Shown here one piece after another: positions 57,948 through 64,000 of a DNA stretch of 64,000 nt. The position numbers and the translations under genes are program-made. Source of the DNA: Flocculibacter collagenilyticus (lineage in GTDB: Bacteria; Pseudomonadota; Gammaproteobacteria; Enterobacterales; Alteromonadaceae); NCBI RefSeq assembly GCF_016469335.1, contig NZ_CP059888.1, positions 2,666,001 to 2,730,000 of the forward strand, written 5' to 3'. Below the pieces are notes generated by a model, which was given only the letters and a program-made list of their open reading frames with translations, did not search any database and was not told the DNA's origin. Position 1 is the stretch's first letter. Each line of letters starts with the position of its first letter.

Positions 57948-57967
57948 AATAAAACTATAATTTTCGA

Positions 57968-58315
57968 TTAATTTGGTACGTCAGACGCACTATCTTCTGC
58001 TGGCACATCGGCATCAGCAGCTTCAGTACTAATTGTTTCTACAGCTGGCGCATCAATATTTTCCCACTCGTCAGTTTGCTTAACTTGACCAGATGTTAAG
58101 CTACCTAAAATCATGCTTAACAAGAAAAATAATGTTGCTAAAACTGTTGTTGTTTTCGTTAAAAAGTTGCCAGCACCACTCGCGCCAAATAATGTGTTTG
58201 ATGCACCTGCACCAAACGACGCGCCCATGTCGGCACCTTTACCTTGCTGTATAAGAATTAAGCCAACTAACCCTATAGAAACAACCAAGTATAAAACGGA
58301 TAAAATTTCGTACAT
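57968..58315 (-). CDS. secG: Preprotein translocase subunit SecG
   Basis: Small auxiliary membrane subunit of SecYEG. 115 residues with two spans (about 3-21 and 52-72) and the conserved loop GLILIQQGKGADMGASFG, then an acidic tail. I start it at the ATG 58315 (MYEILSVLYL), 2 bp after the tpiA TAG; the longer frame overlapping tpiA is not supported. Followed closely by tRNA-Leu. Confidence 0.96.
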   Translation of the reverse strand: MYEILSVLYLVVSIGLVGLILIQQGKGADMGASFGAGASNTLFGASGAGNFLTKTTTVLATLFFLLSMILGSLTSGQVKQTDEWENIDAPAVETISTEAADADVPAEDSASDVPN

Positions 58316-58317
58316 AA

Positions 58318-59070
58318 CTACTCTATTCCTTGCGCCGATTGACAAATTAAATAAAATTCATCTGGCTTTAAACTTGCACCACCAATTAATCCGCCATCAA
58401 TATCTGGCTGACTAAATAGTGATTCACTATTAGAAGCATTAACGCTTCCACCGTATAAAATCTGTAAACCTTGTGCGATTTCTGGCGATAACTCAGCCAA
58501 AAATTCACGAATAAATGCATGTACAGCTTGTGCTTGTTCAGGCGTAGCTGTTTTACCAGTACCAATTGCCCAAACAGGTTCATATGCAATTACAGCTTGT
58601 GCAAATGCATCTACACCACATTCATTAATAACAGCACTTAATTGCTCGCGAATGACTTTTTCAGTTTCTCCGCGTTCATTTTCTTCTGCTGTTTCACCAA
58701 CACATAAAATGGGTATTAAGCTGCACTGTTGAGCCAACGCAAACTTATTACTAATTTCAGTGTTAGTTTCACCAAATATTGTTCGTCTTTCAGAGTGACC
58801 TAAAATAACATATTGGCAAGCTATATCAGCAAGCATGTTAGCAGACACTTCACCTGTATATGCACCACTTTGATGTAGCGATATATTTTGAGCGCCAACC
58901 TTAACATTGCTTTCATTAAATAATGTTATATATGGATAGGATGGGAAAAATACCACATCAACGTTAGAAAAACTTTTTTCTTTAAAAGTTTCTGTCATTT
59001 CATTAACTAATTGCGTGCTACCGTTTAATTTCCAGTTAGCTGCAACTAAAAAACGTCGATCGACCATCAA
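58318..59070 (-). CDS. tpiA: Triosephosphate isomerase
   Basis: Interconverts DHAP and glyceraldehyde-3-phosphate. 250 residues. Substrate Lys in AANWKLNG, catalytic His in YVILGHSERR, catalytic Glu in IAYEPVWAIGTGKTA and the phosphate-binding YGGSVN are all intact. The frame begins with two Met; either may be used. Between glmM and secG, as in many gammaproteobacteria. Confidence 0.98.
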   Translation of the reverse strand: MMVDRRFLVAANWKLNGSTQLVNEMTETFKEKSFSNVDVVFFPSYPYITLFNESNVKVGAQNISLHQSGAYTGEVSANMLADIACQYVILGHSERRTIFGETNTEISNKFALAQQCSLIPILCVGETAEENERGETEKVIREQLSAVINECGVDAFAQAVIAYEPVWAIGTGKTATPEQAQAVHAFIREFLAELSPEIAQGLQILYGGSVNASNSESLFSQPDIDGGLIGGASLKPDEFYLICQSAQGIE

Positions 59071-59141
59071 ATTACTCCATTAAAAAGCGGGCGAGATATT
59101 ATCTAACATCGCCCAATTATACAAGTCTAAAGAAAGATTTT

Positions 59142-60479
59142 TTAACAAACGCTTTCAACTGCCTGTGCAATTTTCTCTGCGCTGTCTTTAACTAAATCAG
59201 TTTCTTGCCCTTCTACCATTACTCTGATTAGTGGCTCTGTGCCTGATTTTCTAAGTAATACGCGGCCTTTATCAGCTAAAGCAGTTTCAACTTCTTTCAC
59301 AACACTTTTAACCGATGCGCTATTTAGAGGATCGGTATCTTGAGCGTATTTAACATTAATTAATGTTTGTGGAAATTTAACCATGCCTTTGCGTAATTCA
59401 GCTAAACTCATTCCCGAGGTTTGAATTGCCGATAGCACTTGGATTGCTGAAATAATGCCATCACCTGTTGTGTTGTAGTCTAAATTGAGTACATGCCCCG
59501 AGCTTTCACCGCCAATCACCCAACCATTATCAAGTAGCATTTCCATTACATATCGGTCGCCAACTTTACTTCTTAAAAATGGAATGCCTAAGCTATTTAA
59601 CGCCACTTCTAACCCTAGGTTACTCATCACAGTGCCAACAACACCACCTTTAAGCTTACCTGCTTTAAGCGCATCTCTTGCAATGATAAATACGACTTCA
59701 TCACCATCAACCACTTCACCGTTATGGTCAACCATCATGAGTCGGTCGCCATCGCCATCAAGAGCAATGCCTAAATCTGCGCCTGTGTCTTTTACCGCTT
59801 TACATAAAAAGTCGGTGTGCGTTGCACCACAACCGTCATTAATGTTAGTGCCGTTTGGCTCAGCCGCGATATCAATAACTTCGGCACCTAATTCGCTAAA
59901 AACATTTGGTGCGATATGGTAAGTTGCGCCATTTGCGCAATCTACCACAATTTTTAAACCACTTAATGATAGGTGGCTAGGAAAATGGCTTTTACAATAC
60001 TCAATATAGCGACCTCTGGCATCTTCAATGCGAACAGCACGGCCTAGCTTGTCTGACTCAACACAAGTCATTGGTTTGTCGATTTCAGCTTCTATTGCCT
60101 GCTCAATGTCATCTGCTAGCTTTAATCCATGTGCAGAAAAAAACTTAATGCCATTATCGTAAAATGGATTATGTGAAGCACTAATAACGATACCAGCTTC
60201 AGCACGGAAGGTACGTGTTAAATATGCAACTGCGGGTGTTGGCATGGGTCCTAATAGTCGAACATCGATACCGGCTGCGATGAGGCCTGACTCTAATGCG
60301 GTTTCTAGCATATAGCCTGAAATACGCGTATCTTTACCTATAATTACTTTTTTAGTTCCTGCTTCAGACAGCACTCTTCCAGCTGCCCAGCCTAACTTTA
60401 AAGCAAATTCAGGCGTGATCGGATAATGCCCTACTTTGCCCCTAACACCATCGGTGCCAAAATATTTTCTTTTAGTCAC
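59142..60479 (-). CDS. glmM: Phosphoglucosamine mutase
   Basis: Converts GlcN-6-P to GlcN-1-P for UDP-GlcNAc. 445 residues from a GTG at 60479, exactly the E. coli length. Phosphoserine loop [12 protein letters not shown], metal loop [11 protein letters not shown] and sugar-binding GGESSGH are intact. The GTG has GGAG 6 bases upstream and overlaps folP by 8 bp; an ATG four codons earlier carries that GGAG inside its own second codon and is less likely. Confidence 0.96.
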   Translation of the reverse strand: MTKRKYFGTDGVRGKVGHYPITPEFALKLGWAAGRVLSEAGTKKVIIGKDTRISGYMLETALESGLIAAGIDVRLLGPMPTPAVAYLTRTFRAEAGIVISASHNPFYDNGIKFFSAHGLKLADDIEQAIEAEIDKPMTCVESDKLGRAVRIEDARGRYIEYCKSHFPSHLSLSGLKIVVDCANGATYHIAPNVFSELGAEVIDIAAEPNGTNINDGCGATHTDFLCKAVKDTGADLGIALDGDGDRLMMVDHNGEVVDGDEVVFIIARDALKAGKLKGGVVGTVMSNLGLEVALNSLGIPFLRSKVGDRYVMEMLLDNGWVIGGESSGHVLNLDYNTTGDGIISAIQVLSAIQTSGMSLAELRKGMVKFPQTLINVKYAQDTDPLNSASVKSVVKEVETALADKGRVLLRKSGTEPLIRVMVEGQETDLVKDSAEKIAQAVESVC

Positions 60480-61311
60480 TTTTAACTCCATTTAGTGTGG
60501 CAGTCACCACAGCTAATGCTTCTTTCGTTTGCTTAACATCGTGCACTCTTAATATATGTGCACCATGCATGGCGGCAATCACCGCACCAGCGATACTACC
60601 GCTAATTCTATCACTTTGAGGAGCAATTACAGCCCCAATCATAGACTTTCTTGATAGTCCGATGAGTAACGGTAGTTCTAATTCATGAAATTTAGCCAGC
60701 GTAGCTAATAACTGATAGTTATGAGAGACGGACTTACCAAAACCAAACCCTGGATCTAATAATAACATCTCTCGTTTAATCCCTGCCTTTAAACATGCGG
60801 AGATACGCTCTTTAAAAAAACGAATAATATCCCTTGTGACATCTTCATACTGCGGCGCTTTTTGCATTGTTCTGGGCGTACCTTGCATATGCATGATGCA
60901 AACAGGCACAGCCAATTCAGCAGCCATCTCCTTAGCACCGTCAAGCTGCAATCCGCATACGTCGTTAATCATATCGGCACCTGCATCGATCGCCGCTTTC
61001 ATTACTTCTGGTTTGCTGGTATCAATCGATATAATACAGTCACACTCTCTTTTAAGTATTTCGATAACAGGGATAACTCGCTTTAATTCATCCTCAAGAG
61101 AAACAGCTGGTGCTCCTGGGCGAGTTGACTCACCACCAATATCAATAACTTCAGCACCTTCTTCTAGCATTCGTTTTGCATGTTTCACTGCTAGCTCAAC
61201 TGTATTGTGTTGGCCACCATCAGAGAATGAATCTGGAGTGACATTTAAAATCCCCATCACAACTGGAGAGGATAAATTCAATTGTTTGTTTTTGAAATGT
61301 ATTTGCTTCAT
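60472..61311 (-). CDS. folP: Dihydropteroate synthase
   Basis: Joins DHPP and p-aminobenzoate in folate synthesis; the sulfonamide target. 279 residues from the ATG at 61311 ([11 protein letters not shown]). Motifs: [14 protein letters not shown], the pterin-binding DTSKPEV and MINDV, and LDPGFGFGK. An upstream in-frame ATG would put 11 residues inside the ftsH-folP hairpin and is rejected. Overlaps glmM by 8 bp. Confidence 0.96.
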   Translation of the reverse strand: MKQIHFKNKQLNLSSPVVMGILNVTPDSFSDGGQHNTVELAVKHAKRMLEEGAEVIDIGGESTRPGAPAVSLEDELKRVIPVIEILKRECDCIISIDTSKPEVMKAAIDAGADMINDVCGLQLDGAKEMAAELAVPVCIMHMQGTPRTMQKAPQYEDVTRDIIRFFKERISACLKAGIKREMLLLDPGFGFGKSVSHNYQLLATLAKFHELELPLLIGLSRKSMIGAVIAPQSDRISGSIAGAVIAAMHGAHILRVHDVKQTKEALAVVTATLNGVKSD

Positions 61312-61321
61312 AAAATATAAG

Positions 61322-61353
61322 AAAGCCTCAGGGCATGACTGCACTGAGGCTTT
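61322..61353 (-). terminator. Hairpin between ftsH and folP (partial terminator)
   Basis: Minus strand: AAAGCCTCAG, 12-nt loop, CTGAGGCTTT then CTTATATTTT. 10-bp stem, T-rich tail, placed only 10 bp before the folP ATG. Probably lowers transcription into folP, or masks its ribosome site. Confidence 0.6.
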
Positions 61354-61377
61354 TAAAAGAGTAATGTTATTTAAGAT

Positions 61378-63291
61378 TTAGTGAACTGACTTACCATTGG
61401 TATCCAAATCACCTGGCTCAGACTCATCTTCAGACTGCGCTGAAGGCGTACCTGCACCTTTGTCATTATCATCCCATCCTTCCGGCGAAGAAACAGGCTT
61501 TCTTTCCATTAATTGATCGATTTGTTTCGCATCAATCGTTTCATATTTCATTAACGCATCTTTCATTGAATGAAGAATATCCATATTTTCATTCAAGATA
61601 GTTTCTGCACGCTGATAATTACGATCGATTATCATTCTAATTTCTGCATCAATTTGTTTTGCCGTATCATCAGACATTGATTTAGACTTAGATGCTGTAC
61701 GGCCTAAAAACACTTCGCCTTCTTCATCTGCATATAGCATTGGTCCCATCGAGTCTGAAAGACCCCACTGAGTTACCATTTTACGCGCTATTTCAGTTGC
61801 ACGTTCAATATCATTAGAAGCACCAGTGGTTACTTTATCAGCACCGTAAATAACAGCTTCAGCGATACGACCACCATATAGGCTAGATAACATACTTTCT
61901 AAATGCTGTTTTGAATGACTGACGCGATCTTGCTCTGGTAAATACATGGTAACACCCAGTGCGCGACCACGAGGAATAATTGATACTTTGTATACAGGAT
62001 CATGATCAGGAACCATACGGCCAACAATGGCATGTCCAGCTTCATGATAGGCAGTCATTTCTTTTTCTGATTCGTTCATCACCATCGACTTACGTTCAGC
62101 GCCCATCATAATTTTATCTTTTGCTTTATCAAACTCTTCCATCGAAACAACACGGCGGTTTGAGCGTGCAGCAAATAATGCAGCTTCATTAACAAGGTTG
62201 GCTAAATCAGCACCTGAAAATCCTGGTGTACCACGTGCAATTACCGACGCCTTAACATCGTCGCCTAATGGCACTTTACGCATATGCACTTTTAAAATCT
62301 GTTCACGGCCACGTACATCAGGTAAGCCAACGGTTACTTGACGGTCAAAACGACCTGGACGTAATAACGCAGGGTCTAACACATCAGGACGGTTAGTTGC
62401 AGCAATAACAATAATACCCTCATTACCTTCAAAACCATCCATTTCAACTAGCATTTGGTTTAATGTCTGCTCACGTTCATCGTGACCACCACCTAAACCT
62501 GCACCACGTTGACGACCTACCGCATCTATTTCATCAATGAAAATAATACATGGTGCAGCTTTTTTCGCTTGTTCGAACATATCACGAACACGTGAAGCAC
62601 CTACACCGACAAACATTTCCACAAAATCTGAACCAGAAATTGTAAAGAAAGGTACTTTTGCTTCACCTGCAATCGCTTTCGCTAATAACGTTTTACCTGT
62701 TCCTGGTGGGCCTACCATTAGTACACCTTTAGGAATTTTACCGCCCAGCTTTTGGAATTTAGAAGGTTCTTTAAGATAATCAACAAGCTCTTGCACTTCT
62801 TCTTTTGCTTCGTCACACCCTGCCACATCAACAAAAGTAGTTTTAATTTGGTCTTCACTCATTAAGCGCGCTTTACTCTTACCGAAAGACATCGCGCCTT
62901 TTCCGCCACCGCCTTGCATTTGACGCATGAAGAAAATCCATACACCAATAAGCAGTAACATTGGGAACCATGAAATAAAGATAGACGCTAAAATACTTGG
63001 CTCTTCAGGTGGTTCGCCCGTTGTCTCAACCCCCTGTTTATATAAATCATTCAGTAAGTCAGGATCATATTGGGTTGGAATAAAAGTATCAAATCGTTCG
63101 CCGCTGCGCTTTATTCCTGTGATCTTTCCATCTCGTGAAATTTTAACTTCACGAATGAGGCCTTGATTCACCTCTTGCAGAAACTTCGTATAGCTCGCTT
63201 GCCTGTCAGAGGAGTCGCTTGGACTAAAACTCTGGAACACCGACATCAAAACAACTGCTATCACTAACCAGAGTATTAAATTTTTTGCCAT
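61378..63291 (-). CDS. ftsH: ATP-dependent zinc metalloprotease FtsH
   Basis: Hexameric membrane protease that degrades misfolded membrane proteins, LpxC and sigma-32. 637 residues from the ATG at 63291 (MAKNLILWL), aligning with E. coli FtsH; a TTG three codons upstream is not needed. Two spans (about 5-24, 100-120), Walker A GPPGTGKT (about 195), Walker [14 protein letters not shown] region and zinc motif HEAGH. The Gln/Ser/Glu-rich tail is disordered. Pairs with rlmE upstream as in E. coli. Confidence 0.98.
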   Translation of the reverse strand: MAKNLILWLVIAVVLMSVFQSFSPSDSSDRQASYTKFLQEVNQGLIREVKISRDGKITGIKRSGERFDTFIPTQYDPDLLNDLYKQGVETTGEPPEEPSILASIFISWFPMLLLIGVWIFFMRQMQGGGGKGAMSFGKSKARLMSEDQIKTTFVDVAGCDEAKEEVQELVDYLKEPSKFQKLGGKIPKGVLMVGPPGTGKTLLAKAIAGEAKVPFFTISGSDFVEMFVGVGASRVRDMFEQAKKAAPCIIFIDEIDAVGRQRGAGLGGGHDEREQTLNQMLVEMDGFEGNEGIIVIAATNRPDVLDPALLRPGRFDRQVTVGLPDVRGREQILKVHMRKVPLGDDVKASVIARGTPGFSGADLANLVNEAALFAARSNRRVVSMEEFDKAKDKIMMGAERKSMVMNESEKEMTAYHEAGHAIVGRMVPDHDPVYKVSIIPRGRALGVTMYLPEQDRVSHSKQHLESMLSSLYGGRIAEAVIYGADKVTTGASNDIERATEIARKMVTQWGLSDSMGPMLYADEEGEVFLGRTASKSKSMSDDTAKQIDAEIRMIIDRNYQRAETILNENMDILHSMKDALMKYETIDAKQIDQLMERKPVSSPEGWDDNDKGAGTPSAQSEDESEPGDLDTNGKSVH

Positions 63292-63369
63292 ATCACTCAA
63301 GGTAATAACCTCTTTCCTAAATTGGGGGTTCTTTTAAATTTATTACATGTTCAACAAATACGTAATTTA

Positions 63370-63999
63370 CTACAACTTGTATCCAGTAGCTACTATATAA
63401 ACTTCTCTTGAACGTGCACGCGAAGAATCAGGTTTTCTTGTTTTAACAACTTTAAACACTTCTTTAACTTGTTTCATATACTCATCAAAGCCTTCACCCT
63501 GAAATACTTTAACAGCAAAACTGCCATTTTTCTTCAAAACGTGACTACACATATCAAGTGCAAGCTCAACTAAATACATGGCTCGAGGTTGATCAACCCC
63601 ACCCGTGCCGCTCATATTTGGTGCCATATCAGATAAAACCACATCTACATTTTTGCCGCCAATGCGCGCAAGTAATGCATCTAATACCGCTTCTTCGCGA
63701 AAGTCACCTTGTAGAAAATCAACGCCCGCGATCGGGTCCATTGATAAAATATCACAGGCAATAACATGCCCTTCCATACCTACTAGCTCTGTCGCTAACT
63801 GTGACCACCCACCTGGTGCAGCGCCTAGATCAACAACCGTCATGCCTTGTTTCAGAAGTTTATCTTTTTGCTGTAACTCTTCCAATTTGAATACAGCACG
63901 AGAACGAAGCCCTCGTTTTTTTGCTTCTTGTACATAATGGTCATCAAAATGTTCTGTCAACCAGCGTTTACTGCTGGGTGTGTGCTTCTTTTTTGTCAT
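63370..63999 (-). CDS. rlmE: 23S rRNA 2'-O-ribose U2552 methyltransferase RlmE
   Basis: FtsJ/RrmJ enzyme that methylates U2552 in the A loop at a late 50S stage. 209 residues, complete; its ATG is one base from the window end. SAM-binding [13 protein letters not shown] and the catalytic K-D-K-E set (Lys in RSRAVFKL, Asp in VLSDMAPN, Lys in FAVKVFQG, Glu near SREVYIV) are all visible. The promoter is outside the window. ftsH follows. Confidence 0.98.
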   Translation of the reverse strand: MTKKKHTPSSKRWLTEHFDDHYVQEAKKRGLRSRAVFKLEELQQKDKLLKQGMTVVDLGAAPGGWSQLATELVGMEGHVIACDILSMDPIAGVDFLQGDFREEAVLDALLARIGGKNVDVVLSDMAPNMSGTGGVDQPRAMYLVELALDMCSHVLKKNGSFAVKVFQGEGFDEYMKQVKEVFKVVKTRKPDSSRARSREVYIVATGYKL

Positions 64000-64000
64000 T

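Overview
The window is about 64 kb of ordinary chromosomal DNA from a low-GC marine gammaproteobacterium. Gene content, order and protein sequences fit Alteromonadales, most likely Colwelliaceae (Thalassotalea/Colwellia-like). This is judged from remembered family patterns and not from a search. The gene blocks are the classical gammaproteobacterial ones: ndk-rlmN-pilW-rodZ-ispG-hisS-yfgM; rpsP-rimM-trmD-rplS; aroF-tyrA beside pheA; divergent rluD/bamD with pgeF and clpB; and rlmE-ftsH-folP-glmM-tpiA-secG-tRNA-Leu-tRNA-fMet-rimP-nusA-infB-rbfA-truB-rpsO-pnp. I see no prophage, CRISPR array, rRNA operon or toxin/defence island.

Layout. 1-7.2 kb (minus): outer-membrane/Sec accessory, tRNA charging, isoprenoid, cell-shape, pilus, rRNA/tRNA methylation and nucleotide genes. 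7.3-9.2 kb (plus): trhP-yfhL, a tRNA uridine hydroxylation pair with a perfect FNR-type operator upstream. 9.3-23.4 kb: two large c-di-GMP proteins flank a penicillin-acylase-family enzyme and the aromatic amino acid genes pheA (with a Phe-rich leader-peptide attenuator), aroF and tyrA (with tandem TyrR-type operators), plus cheV. 23.4-27.8 kb (minus): a DnaJ-related protein, the rpsP operon and ffh. 28-31.8 kb: ypjD, a CorB/CNNM-type transporter, a PfpI-like protein and a lysozyme-like lipoprotein. 31.8-32.3 kb: a gene-free stretch with an orphan terminator and a compact MITE-like inverted-repeat element. 32.3-38.9 kb: gshA, a membrane REC-HPt protein, an exported protein of unknown function, pssA and a DUF4124 protein. 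39-48.3 kb: clpB (sigma-32-like promoter), pgeF, rluD, bamD, a secreted HExxHxxGxxD protein with Sel1-like repeats, nlpI and an MscS-type channel. 48.4-64 kb (minus): the translation/transcription supercluster.

How it works together. Most genes are housekeeping: ribosome assembly and rRNA/tRNA modification (rlmE, rlmN, rluD, trmD, truB, rimM, rimP, rbfA, trhP), protein export (ffh, secG, yfgM, bamD) and proteostasis (clpB, ftsH). The most informative material is regulatory and architectural: the FNR box before trhP-yfhL, the pheL attenuator, the paired TyrR boxes, the MITE, the orphan terminator that may mark a small RNA, the PilW-LysM fusion and the metzincin-like Sel1 protein. Several starts were moved from the longest reading frame on the basis of Shine-Dalgarno sequences, overlaps with neighbours and known family lengths.
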